From Lepturacanthus savala (lineage: Eukaryota > Chordata > Actinopteri > Scombriformes > Trichiuridae): 64,000 bases of DNA. Below are positions 13,440 to 24,049 of this stretch, in pieces. The first letter of the stretch is position 1. Each line of letters starts with the position of its first letter. Below the pieces are notes generated by a model. That model was given only the letters and a program-made list of their open reading frames with translations, had not been told where the DNA came from and did not search any database. The position numbers and the translations under genes are program-made. Where the stretch lies: assembly GCA_030544235.1 (NCBI GenBank), contig CM060468.1:5028758-5092757 (forward strand), written 5' to 3'.

Positions 13440-14005
13440 AGGGATGCCATGATACTGATACCGGGCATGACTATTCGTATTCATACTCATAATTTTGCCA
13501 CCAATACCATGAAATCTGATGCTACTTTAGGGCACTATGTGATTTATATGCTTGGCACAGGCAGGTGGAGTCATGTCACAAGTGTGGAACTACTTTAATT
13601 TGAAAGAGAGCGACGAAACCAAAGCAGACTGGCAATTCTGTCCAGCAAAAATGTCAAGAGGAGGTACAAAAACTGCGGAACGTCTGAAGTTTACTCGTGA
13701 CACCACAAACAGACAATCAGACAATGCTACCGACACTGAGTGTGGGTGTGTGTGGTCTCTCCGTCTGTGTCATGCAGTTCCAAGCATCCATTTTGAATGT
13801 CAGTATACGGAAATGTTGTTAAATTTGAGTTTGTGTTGGAGTAAAACTTGTGAAAAGTTGTGACTACTTAAGAATGGTGTCCAAATAACATGATATCTGT
13901 GGAAAAATGTGTAAATGACATAAGTACTTGGTATCAGCGAGTACTAAATCCAAGTATGCGTACAGTACTCATTTTGGGAAAAAAAGTGGTATTGGTGCAT
14001 CCATA
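13440..14005 (+). mobile_element. hAT transposon remnant with BED zinc-finger sequence
   Basis: The ends AGGGATGCCATGATACTGAT and GTGGTATTGGTGCATCCAT form imperfect inverted repeats of the GGGATGCACCGATAC type common in fish hAT elements. Inside, 13567-13690 encodes SQVWNYFNLKES ... CPAKMSRGGTKTA, a BED-type finger N-terminal pattern with one Cys pair not kept. The transposase body is missing. Confidence 0.7.
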
Positions 14006-14439
14006 ACCGTCACTCGATATGATTAAATTACAAATTAAAATAATGCATTTTGTGAAATGTGAAATCAACAAAGCATAAGTTTAGACTTAACTACAGATGA
14101 CTTTGTACAAATGTTTTCAAGGGTTGAGTAGTGCAAGACGACTTCAAGACAACTGAAATGTTAACCCTTATAGAAACTGCTAGGGATGTTTACATATGAT
14201 CACTATTACATAAGGTTCAGTAGTTGCCGTGTAGATTCCATTTATATAACCAAAGATGATCCAAAGATAAAACAAGTACCACTGTGTTAAAGCGTGTGAT
14301 ATTCATCTTATTTAAGATTGAATAATCTCCCTCTGATGGTGCCGTGGTTGTGACTGAACCTTTTATTCTGCAGAATGTCTTTGTTAGGATCAGCAGCCGA
14401 AGCAGAAGAGCGCGGAGGCTTACATAGATCGCCACATAT

Positions 14440-15730
14440 TAAATCAAGCTTGGGAGCAGCCTTTCATCTGTCTGTCTGCTTCCAGCTACTTTTAACAGGG
14501 CCTCTCATTTCACATCTTAATGTGCTGATATCTTTCGCTCTGCGTTCGCACTGAAAAGAAAGAAGAGAGGAAAGAAAGATAAAAAAAACAGCTGATGGCG
14601 AGGCCAGCTATAGGGGAGAGCTTGACGAGAGAGCGATAAAGAGAAAAGATCTCCGTATGTATCTCATCAGCCGTCTCTTTATTCACAACACGAGATTGAT
14701 GGCAGGATTACAGCTTGTCTTTGAGTGGTATCGGACAGGTTTGCTGTGCATAACGCAAGTCTCCTTTTCACATCGCTCTCTTATCTGGCGTCAATCCGCT
14801 GAGTAAATGCCAGCGCAGCCAGCAGAAGCCACAGTGTACAGAAACAGATAATATGTTGCTGAACGAAGCTGTGGGGGATGCTCAACACTCGGTGAGTTTG
14901 AAACACTTCTGTTTTACTGAATTCATCCAGTGATTTCACAGTAGAAGGAGCAAGATAAATGCTACAACATGTTGTGAATTGATGATAATGGTTCTTGCTG
15001 GAGTACGCCTGTGTGTGTGTGTCCCTGCAGCATATACACAGTCTAACGATCAGTCGTCACCTCCAAAAACTGGATCCAGCCGTTTTCTGGCCCAAGCCAA
15101 TGATCTACTGTACCTCTCTGCTCCAGCCACACACACACACACAAAAACGCACCCGTTTAATAGATTGGACTACCTCCACAGACACAAAAGCCCAATGTAA
15201 TAACCATTGATCGCGGCGTTCGGGCCATACCACCAATATCTGTACCATGGTTCTCTGCCGTTGTTTCTAAATGATCCCCCCGGTCATGACACTAAAGGGC
15301 CGGTCCAGAACAAATCCACCGGGATGAGTCCTTACACGGCTCTGCTGCCGGCCAACGCCGGCGCCATCCGTCATCGGCGCTGCAGCTACGCCTCGATACC
15401 GTCTGGAATTATCCGGTTCTTAAAATAGCATCAGGGACTTGGGAGAAGGTACGGCGCGCTAAGAGAAAAGGAAACAAAAGAGGAAGACATGAGCGGGGTG
15501 GGGTGGGGCGGGTGAAAGGGAGGAAAAATTACTGCGGTAGTGCGGGAAAAAGAGGGTTCCTATTAGGGCAGTGGAGGGAGAAATATCGGCCAGTGTAGCC
15601 CTGCGCCATTTGTCCTCGTCAAGATCTTAAATAGAATCGGAATCAATTATTCATAGGGTCCATAAATGGCAATAAATGTTAGCTGAAACGGTGCGGCCTG
15701 TAGACAGAAAAGCGAGGTTAGAAGCAGTTA
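14440..15730. promoter_or_regulatory. Cluster of candidate conserved non-coding elements
   Basis: A run of unique GC-balanced blocks: 14470-14870, 15190-15430 and 15600-15730. It includes homeodomain-like words such as AATCAATTATTCA and CATAAATGGCAATAAA. It contains short CA runs at about 15130. Reading frames are short and unlike known proteins. A regulatory role is inferred from texture only. Confidence 0.35.
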
Positions 15731-15759
15731 CGGGGGGCCAAGTTTAAAAGTCTGGACCA

Positions 15760-16250
15760 AACAGCTGAATAACCAATTATAGTTTAGACCTCGAATGTGA
15801 CATTTGAAAACCCTTTCCCTGATGTGCCATTTGAAAAACCCTGAAAAACACAATGTGGCCTTGAGTCAGTCTGACCAACATCACATCAGCTCAGCTTGAA
15901 TAGTACCGCGGCACAGTAAAAAAAAAAAAAAACATCAATTGGCTCAACAGCAGTGCATCATGGGAACGCGGCAGGTTTAGGTGTAGCCGTTTGTGACCGA
16001 GCTGTTGCAAGTTTGACATGAAAAAGGGATGAAGGCATCAGTTCAGATCAATTCAGATACGGCACATATGGAAGTTTTCTCTGGCGAAGGGGAAAGAAAA
16101 GACATATCCTTTCAAATTTATGGGTCTATAAAAAGAGAACAAATAAGACAAAGAAGGAAGATTTAAGTGTATTCTGTCAAGTTAATATATTCTGATGATG
16201 CCCATGAGTCGTTGATGGATTGTCAGCTAAAGCTTAACACCTAAAGCAGT
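15760..16250. other. Intergenic, no gene seen
   Basis: Mixed sequence with a short poly(A) at about 15920. The words GTGACATTTGAAAACCCTT and GTGCCATTTGAAAAACCCTG repeat imperfectly within 15797-15844. Confidence 0.5.
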
Positions 16251-16341
16251 GTTGGAAGAAGTCCTTTACTTAATTAAAAGTACTAATGCAGACATAAAAA
16301 ATAGTCCTGCATTTAAATTGAATACTTATAATGAAGTACCT

Positions 16342-16344
<3 letters not shown>

Positions 16345-16376
<32 letters not shown>
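16345..16376. repeat. (AT)n microsatellite
   Basis: About 16 AT units inside the composite element. Confidence 0.95.
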
Positions 16377-16378
<2 letters not shown>

Positions 16379-16379
16379 T

Positions 16380-16540
16380 AAAGATCACCAGTTTACTATT
16401 ATAAAAGACTAAAGAAACCAGAAAATAATCAGATTTTTAGAACCTGGAAACAGAGAATTCGGATGCTTTCTTTTTAAAAAAATACTCAAATCGATGAATC
16501 GATTATCGAAATCGTTGGCGATCATTGTAATCAACTCTCT
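16380..16540 (+). mobile_element. Truncated hAT-type MITE, relative of the copy at 34786
   Basis: AAACCAGAAAATAATCAGAT ... TCGATGAATCGATTATCGAA matches the reverse complement of the 34786-35109 MITE interior. One end is missing. Confidence 0.6.
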
Positions 16541-16558
16541 ATCTATTATATAATACAG

Positions 16559-16879
16559 TGGCCGATGGTGGCAAATGTGCTGCATTGGCCCACGGAATTT
16601 TCATCAGCAGAAAAGTGCTGCCTACTCAGAAACAAATACAAAATACAAAACAAATATAGAGGCCTGCAGCCCTTCCGTCGTGTTGAGTGGATTCGCAGCA
16701 TTTTGCTGTGAATGCATTTGTTTTGGTTTCCTGCAGCGTGTTTTTACAGTAACCATTGATGTATTTGTTTTCCATTTTGTCTGGGTTTTGTGAACAGGCA
16801 TCGTTTCTGAATATGCAGCACTTTTCTGCTGATGAAAATGTTGTGGGGCCAATGCAGCACATTTGCTGTTGTCGGCCAC
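16559..16879. mobile_element. Foldback MITE with about 76-bp terminal inverted repeats
   Basis: Arms 16559-16633 and 16803-16879 are near-perfect inverses. Both contain GTGGCCGA, GCAAATGTGCTGCATTGGCC and TTTTCATCAGCAGAAAAGTG on the appropriate strand. The central 170 bases are unrelated. The open frames on both strands here arise from the two arms and are not genes. Confidence 0.85.
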
Positions 16880-16989
16880 CATAATATATTTATCCTGAAG
16901 CATCAGTATGTAAGCAGCATTTTACTGCTGTAGCCACTGGAAATGGAGCTAGTTTCAACTACTTTATATAAAGTTAGATTAGTTTAGTC

Positions 16990-17286
16990 CAGTGATTTCC
17001 AACCGAAGAGGTTGGGCCTTTCCAAAGGGTCACCAGATAAATGTGAGGGGTCGTTAGATGATTAATGGGAGAGAAAAGAAAAATGAACAAAGTTCTGATT
17101 CACAAATCTGTTTTTACTTTCAGTACTTGTTCTCTAATCTTTGATTTTTGATGAAATATTGGATCATTTGAACTTTTTTCCAAATAAAACCATGTGAGGT
17201 TTTCAGATGGAAAAATCGGTATTCAGCGGAGCTGTTAACTTCTGCTGTCTGTAAGACATCAAAAACAAAAAGGTTGCTAACCACTG
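16990..17286. mobile_element. hAT-type MITE with CAGTGGTTNNCAACC termini
   Basis: The ends CAGTGATTTCCAACC and GGTTGCTAACCACTG are inverted repeats. The interior (GGGTCACCAGATAAATGTGA, GATTAATGGGAGAG, ATATTGGATCATTTGAAC) is the recognisable body of a very common teleost hAT MITE. Confidence 0.85.
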
Positions 17287-17494
17287 ATTTCGTCTTTAAC
17301 GATGTGTTGTAATTTAAAAGCTTATGTTACCCATCGGGACAAGTCTGCATCTAAGAAGTAACTAAAGCCAACAGGTAAATGCAGTGGAGTGAAAATATAA
17401 AATAGCATCATATGGAAATACTCAAAGTACAAGTACCTCAAAGTTGCACTTAAGTATACTGGTTACTTTTCCTTGTTTACTTTACACCACTGAA

Positions 17495-18235
17495 TCTCTG
17501 GATTATGGTTTCTATGGATACCATTCAGCTATCATAATTATTCATAATCAGTCCTCTGCAGCTCTCTGTAGTACTTATGTAATTGGCAATGAAGTGGAAA
17601 TGACAGTGAGGCAAAACTAAGGATACATCTGACCAGAAGATGAGTTTGATTGACAGCCGATGTTGATGAAAGGTTAAAAACACTTTGAAAACTGACTGAG
17701 TAACTATTGCACCTTTAATTAAAATGGAAGGATTGACTGAGCTATGTGAACCTTTTTTATCTTCTACCGCTTTGAAGCATGTTCGTGCACTAGGAAAGCA
17801 CTCTATAAATTACTCTATATTATTTACTTTTTTTTCCATCTACTCAGCCATCGGAGAACTTGTATTCAGTCTGTTGTTACTGGTAGAATCCGCTTCTCCT
17901 GCGTGAACACATTGTTTATTGACACACCGTGCATTACCAAAAACAATACATGCATGTACTAAACATGATGCAGACGATTAAATCTCTATATGTACTGATT
18001 TAACATACCAGAAGATAGTATTCATTAATGAGTTCACTATTACTGTCACACAGCACTGCTGATAACCTGTTTTAGTCTTTTTAATTAAAATATCATGATG
18101 TTATGAATCCTCCAGTCCACAGTTTCGTATAGAGAGAAGTTGCTCAGGGCATGTTTGCTTCTCTGAGATTTTCATCTTAATTTACCACTGACTTTTGAGG
18201 GATTATAGCTTTAAAGAGAGAGAAAATTGAAGCTG
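17495..18235. other. Intergenic, no gene seen
   Basis: AT-rich; nothing recognised. Confidence 0.5.
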
Positions 18236-18238
18236 GTG

Positions 18239-18280
<42 letters not shown>
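18239..18280. repeat. (TA)n-(CA)n compound microsatellite
   Basis: About 16 TA units followed by four CA units. Confidence 0.95.
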
Positions 18281-18281
<1 letters not shown>

Positions 18282-18299
18282 AGAAATGCATACTTCTTA

Positions 18300-19100
18300 G
18301 TAAATAATAAGGGGTAAAATGGGGGTTCTCAAATCAAAATGGGTTTTAGTCACTTTATTAGTTGAGCTCCAAAACCAACACAGGAGCCTAAATTTCCCAT
18401 AATGCAATCCTTCATAAAATCCTCTTTGCTCAGTAAACTGCCACATGCTTTCAACTTTATCAGGCCCCCAAGGACAGCACTATGCATTAAAGCAAGGTGT
18501 AAAATTTCACATCACAACCCCTGCAAAATGACTGGTTTTCACTATCTGTTTTATTTTATAACATTTGGAAATCCTAGAAGAGGTGCACAATTTCATTATT
18601 TCAAATGCATTCGAGTTAGCTGGAGGGCTAAACCAGAAGTAGCCGGGAGAGGTCCTTGGTGGGCGCAGTATGCATTTATCCTGGTGTTTCTTCACAGCTG
18701 AAAATCTGTCTATTTTACCTTCATGAGCCACTGAGCAACTTTCATAGGAATGAACAGGGTCCTGCCTCTGACACTGTATCCAGATAATATCATAGACTCG
18801 TGGGTTTTATGCTTTGTTATAATGTGTTCCAGCTGCACTGGAAAGTAAAAATGTTCTAGGTTTTGGCAGAAATTTCAACTGGCACACCCTTTGAAGTCGT
18901 ATTTCTCGGAAAGTTGGAAAACCATGCCAACCCCCAAGTTCAAATTCCAAGATGGCTGCTTCATGTATAAAAGTGTTAAAGAAAGCTGTCATAATATACT
19001 ATTTATCAGCACTAAGTACTGTCTCATTAAATCAGTAATGCATAATGTGTTGTTATGAACTGGTATTGCTAATAAAGGCTAACCTGATTAGGTTTGTTTA
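18300..19100. repeat. Probable old interspersed repeats
   Basis: Stretches such as GGCAGAAATTTCAACTGGCA and CAAATTCCAAGATGGCTGCTT resemble dispersed fish repeats of unassigned family. No gene seen. Confidence 0.3.
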
Positions 19101-19194
19101 GGTTTGGTATACTGGAATACCATCAACTCGGATGTGATGTCATTTTCAGCTCAGATTTCCTGCTTTAACAGTAATAGAAGTGCAGTATTAGTAC

Positions 19195-19740
19195 CTAAAC
19201 TAGGGTTGTTCCGATGGACAATGATATCGTGGACGATGATATCGTCCATTGTGATGCCACGCCCCCTCCAGAGACACACATTAATCTTCTGTTGAAATGC
19301 ACTCCCTAAAATGATTGCTGAGTAATAGAGGAGAAGTAAAAAAGAAGATTTATTTCCAGCTAGATCAACCTCTGGTCAAAAAATTCTCTCAAAGCATTAT
19401 GGGAAAATAGCCATTAACGTCAACGTCCCCCAAAAGAGACACGAGTTCCAGGGTGGATAGGAAACCTTTTACACGGGCTACGATCACACCAAAGAATTGG
19501 AGGAGTACAATTGTTGCCTTTCAGGCTAAAAGAATAAACATTAAAGGAGCTATGATTTAATAATTAATTCATAATTTTGACAACGATGACATTTTCAAAA
19601 TGATAGTCTGGTTGGGGCTAACACCAATCAGAATTCTCAGCACAAACCCATCCCCATATCATTGTACATCACGATGATTCACTGTAAACATTGTCAACTG
19701 CCAATTAAGGAGACATTCCCCAACCCTACCCTAAATCCAA
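19195..19740. repeat. Dispersed repeat, first copy, with a 15-bp tandem
   Basis: It begins CTAGGGTTGTTCCGATGG. GGACAATGATATCGT and GGACGATGATATCGT are adjacent (19216-19245). The part 19345-19645 recurs at 53462-53590. Likely a non-autonomous DNA element, family unknown. Confidence 0.6.
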
Positions 19741-19744
19741 GCTG

Positions 19745-20380
19745 ATGACATCATTATAACATCTTCATGGTTATTTTCTCAGACTTGTGGTTCCTCGAGA
19801 GCCACAAAGACATTTTCTCCCTGGCTGACAGCAACAGTATGAACAGACAGTTGGTGAAATCCCCCTTCAAAAGTTGCTTGTTTCCATAAAGTAAAGGCAC
19901 TGTCAGAGTGAGTGAAAATGCCATTACCCTCATGAAATAGCTCCACAAAGAAACCACGGCTACATTAACTGCATTGAGTTAATGTATAAATATAACAGGC
20001 TATGCATCTTTACATACATACAAACACATTAAGGCCGAGTGAAATATCCCAGCACATATGGACAGATATTCAGACGACTTCGTTTTCATCGTGTTATGTT
20101 AATGTTTTCTCCAAACAAATGTAGGCTCTACAAATAGACTGTATTAGACACAGGCAGCTCATTGTTTAAATAAAACATGTATTATCACCCAAACTCAAGT
20201 GTGGGGATGGTGTAGTGATGGTTGAATGCTGCTTGGAGCTTTCAAAACCGCCACCAGAATGTCCCTTGTATATCCATCCTGGCACAGGGACACAGGCCCG
20301 AGGCGTGAATCATCACAGTTCTGGTAATAATTGACTGAAGGAATGCCAGACACTTGCTGATGAACATGGAAACACTCCAC
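19745..20380. other. Intergenic, no gene seen
   Basis: Mixed sequence with no feature I can support. Confidence 0.5.
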
Positions 20381-20384
20381 TGTG

Positions 20385-20650
20385 CATCTCCAAATGGCTT
20401 TAGCGAGTTAATGGTTGTGTGGGGAAAAAAAAAAATGAGCTCACATAAGGCAGGCGAGGTAATGTAGCTTCCCGCTTAGCTCATTTTCTCCAAACCAAAG
20501 AGATAATCTGGAGCCCCCGAAGGCCTGCGAGATTGAAAGCTTCAGTGGCGGAAAGGCCAAATAAGTAAGAGAAATTAGACGTGAACCCGGGCCAAAGTTT
20601 TCTCATTCCACTCCCACACCTTGTATCAGAGGCACAGCGATGTTAGCGTG
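20385..20650. promoter_or_regulatory. Candidate conserved non-coding element
   Basis: Unique GC-balanced island between AT-rich flanks, containing AGATAATCTGGAGCC and similar complex words. No exon signature. Confidence 0.25.
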
Positions 20651-21457
20651 CCTCGCAGTGAGGAATGGATGTGAAATAACAATCTACCTTTTCATGGGAT
20701 TTTTTCATCCCTACTGCCCTCCTCCCACCTTTCTTATATTTCTTCCTTCTTTCCCATATTGTATTACACCACTTCTTTTTTCACTGATTCTGCCTTCTTC
20801 CTTTTTTCCCTGCTTTCTTCCTTTTATGTTTGTAACAGAGGGCACAGACAGAATGTTTGTGACAGCAATGCTTTCCAACTCTACCCAGATGGACTGGCAA
20901 CCAAGCGGAGCAGAGCCGGTTTTCATTCCCACCAACACCTCTCCTCCTTGCTGAAACCTGATTGACTGACTGATGGATTGATTTCATTTGACAATTTCAT
21001 TTTTTTTTAAACAGCAGCTCTGCCAGGGCAATGAGCGCTTACATAAAAGGAAAAGTCAGGATAACACAATAAAGCCCTAAGGCAACGAGCGTGCTAAGAA
21101 GAGCCCGAAGGCAGTTACAGACACAGAAATGATACCGATATACTGTTAAAGTTCCCCTCCACTCAAAAATGTTTTTCTTTTTCCCTACAGTTGGATGTTA
21201 ACTATGCAGAATGATGTACAGTAGGTGCAGAGTTTGACACTAGCAGGGCTGTTTTCACCTCATCTGCTGAACGTGGAAAGTTCCTCCAATTTTAAGGCGA
21301 CTTGACTATGAGTACGACCCGTGACACCAGAAATAGTTTGGAAGCCAATCCTGGTCCAATATTCAACCTATTCAAGGCTGCGGTGGAAACTTGAAGCCAC
21401 AGGTGCGTAAACACTGAGAAAGGTTTTCTTAGTGAATTAGGAGGATTCTTAATTCAT

Positions 21458-21757
21458 GGGTGGCTGTGGCTCAGAGGTAGAGAAGGCGTCCACGGGTCGG
21501 AGGACGTGCAGTTTTATTTCCAGCTCCTCCAGACTGCATGTCGATGTATCCTTGGGCAAGATACCTAACCCCTAATTGCTTCCGATGGCTGTTCCATCTG
21601 TGTGTGAATGATTAGATTACTTCCTGATGAGCGGCTGGCACCTTGTATGGTAGCCACCGCCATCAGCGCGTGAATGGGTGAATGAACACCTGTAGTGTAA
21701 ATTGCTTTGAGTGGACAAAAACACAAGAAAGGTGCTATACAAATCCAGTCCATTCAC
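21458..21757 (+). mobile_element. tRNA-derived SINE
   Basis: The head GTGGCTCAGAGGTAGAGAAG is an RNA polymerase III A-box-like sequence, and a decayed B box follows at about 21505-21520. The body TCCTTGGGCAAGATACCTAA and the tail GCTTTGAGTGGACA ... AAGGTGCTATACAAATCCAG match a very common teleost SINE. Not a functional tRNA: the B box is degenerate and no cloverleaf is kept. Confidence 0.8.
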
Positions 21758-22329
21758 CATTTTACCAATTATCTTGTGTCCAGCCGTTGAACTTCTGAAA
21801 TAAAAAAAAATAAATAAATGTTTGCTTACTCATAGATTCTGGAATTTTTAACGAGGGAGGAGAAGATGAGGTTTCTAGGATTTTAACGATAATTATACTT
21901 TTTTGCAGAACATATCAGACACATTAAGGTTTCAAACTGAGTATTTTTTATGTCTTTAAACTGTCTGGAGGGGATCTTTTAGTATTTGTTGAATTGTTGG
22001 GAATTAGATTAGTTGTTTACAAGAGAACCATGATGACAATTCTGTGTACAGCACAATGTTTCACAGTTATACTCCTTATGACGGGTGAATTGATGCAATA
22101 TAACTTGGCAAAAAATAACTATGTCCTAATTAACCTCCCTAAAGACTGTGCTGATGAGGTGACAGGTTTTCACAAACATCTTTAACCTTTCCCTCATCAT
22201 CATGTGCACCTGCAGGCTTCAAAACAATCTAAAATAATCTCAGTATCTAAGCACTCTGCTGTCACATGCATGACTACAGACGTGTGGTACTCATCTATGC
22301 AATGGACCAAAGGAAATCTGTACTTCATA

Positions 22330-22735
22330 CTGGCTTAGAACACTTAGAGAACAGAAACAGTTACACAAGAATACTCTTCATCAATTAAACTTCTGCCTTC
22401 AATACAACCTTGCCCAATAAACTCATTAACAAACTGCAAACCCTGGGCCTTAACAGCTCACTATGCAACTGGTATCTAGACCTCCATACAAACTGCACAC
22501 AACAGATTTGGTTGTGTATTAAGGTATATATTAAAAGGTATATAATAAATGAAACATTTTTCATTTATTATATACCTCCACAGTGGTGTCCCACAGGGAT
22601 GTGTGCTCAGCCCACTGCTGTACATCATCTTCACACATGATTGTACTCCTACTATCCTGCTAACAACATCATCAAATTTGCATATGACATAAAAAACAAG
22701 GTGATTGTGCATTTCTGTAGATCTGGACAACATAA
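22330..22735 (+). mobile_element. LINE reverse-transcriptase fragment (third family), 5' part
   Basis: Pieces LPNKLINKLQTLGLNSSLCN, WYLDL and VPQGCVLSPLLYIIFTHDCT follow the RT block order of a non-LTR element unlike the two L2-like copies upstream. A 19-bp perfect hairpin sits inside (22536-22577). The frame is broken. Confidence 0.75.
22536..22577. repeat. Perfect 19-bp inverted repeat (hairpin)
   Basis: Arms 22536-22554 and 22559-22577 are exact reverse complements (AGGTATATAATAAATGAAA and its inverse), separated by CATT. The hairpin interrupts the LINE coding sequence. Confidence 0.95.
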
Positions 22736-22754
22736 AGTTCCCGTAACAGTCAGA

Positions 22755-23325
22755 GAGACAGTATGTTTACATGACACTCAAGAATTTAATTGAATTGTTG
22801 TGTTAATCTGACTATGGTCAGATATTTAAAATAAATAATTTAATACCAGAGCGAGTTGGACTTCTCATAGTCAAATTAACACACCTGCAACTGGAATTTT
22901 ATTTTCTCCAGCTTTGTATGTGCCTTAGTCGGACTGAAGCTGGACAATGCATTGAGTGCATGCTTCACGACAGTAGAGATGGGACAGAGGGGAGCAGAGA
23001 AGCCACCAGAACCAGCCATGTAAAATGATTTTTAAAAAAAAGAAAAAAAGGTGTTTACAGAGTGCGATCAGCCAGTCTGATTAATTAAAAAGAGAGAGAG
23101 AGGCAAAGAGAGACAATAGGAAACCAATATCCTATTCTTAGCCTGGACAGCACTAGCTGTAGATGAGAATTCAGGCTTAATAAGTTGTCAGATATACACA
23201 TGTATATATCTATGATGAAAAAACAGGTGATACCGCATGTTGCATGTACACTGGACAGAAGTCCAGCTAGACACAAAAATTGAATTTTGAGAATTTTGAT
23301 TAAGCTCTACATGTAAACGTAGTGT
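22755..23325. mobile_element. MITE with TTTACATG termini splitting the LINE
   Basis: The left end AGTATGTTTACATGACAC and the right end CTACATGTAAACGTAGTG are inverted. The flanks are two parts of one LINE, so this is an insertion. A similar element lies in mrps22 intron 4. Confidence 0.5.
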
Positions 23326-23339
23326 GAGTGAGGTCCTGG

Positions 23340-23700
23340 AGCACAAATGCTGCTTCAGAGATTGTGAAAGCACAACAGCACCTACACGGATGCTGAAGTA
23401 TGCCAACCTGCCACAAAAACTCCTCACGAACATCTACCGCTGTGGCATTGAGAGCGTGCCGACCTACTGTGTCAGCGTGGGCTACCATCTGCACAAATGC
23501 TGATCAACAGGCACTACAGCGGGAGATTAAGACAACCCTCTACACTCCTACACAACTGCCCGCACCATCAGGGACCAGTTCTATCCAGCTCATGACCTCT
23601 TTGTCCTCCTGCTGCCAGGCGAAAGATAAATGTCCAGAGCAAAGATTACCACGATGATGAACAGTTTTTATCCACAAGTGGTCAGGCCGCTAAACAAACA
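23340..23700 (+). mobile_element. LINE fragment, 3' part of the element at 22330
   Basis: Pieces ANLPQKLLTNIYRCGIESVP, ARTIRDQFYPAHDLFVLLLP and MNSFYPQVVRPLN match the conserved C-terminal region of fish non-LTR ORF2 proteins. Stops and shifts are present. Confidence 0.7.
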
Positions 23701-24049
23701 ATCAAATCTCTCCAGCCTATAGTGCCACATTTTTGTTGACAGTTAATAAGTGACACTACAAGCTACTCAAAGCTCCTCTTGACTGTCGCGCAAGGCCACT
23801 TGCTTGATTCTCTCCTGAAGCAGAAGATGATGATGCAAGGTTTTAGAGTCTGTGTGGGAAGTGAAGGTGAAGCAACAGTTCAATCTGTTCCGAGTGTAGC
23901 TTTTGACTGTGCTACTTATCATAATATTGGTTCTGAAAATGTTGGATCATTTTTGATCAGGTGAAAATAACTGGCAACCAGTAAAAATGGTGTAGAAAAG
24001 GTATGAAAAGGTAACAGTATAACTGTATAACTACACATTAGTAATAATC

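Larger units (their letters stand above)
16251..17494. mobile_element. Composite non-autonomous element with two or three nested insertions
   Basis: The left end CAGTGTTGGAAGAAGTCCTTTAC and the right end TTACTTTACACCACTG form an inverted pair (CAGTG-TGGAAGAAGT against CAGTGGTGTAAAGTA). The flanks AAAGTACTAATGCAG and CTCAAAGTACAAGTACCTC are typical of a common teleost repeat. Inside lie an AT microsatellite (16345-16376), a truncated hAT-type MITE (16380-16540), a foldback element (16559-16879) and a second hAT MITE (16990-17286). Confidence 0.7.

Noticed and set aside
16575..16903. Similar small proteins on both strands
   Set aside because: Produced by the two arms of the foldback MITE, so the similarity is an inverted-repeat effect.
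21458..21530. tRNA-like gene
   Set aside because: A-box-like head present but B box decayed and no cloverleaf; it is a SINE head.
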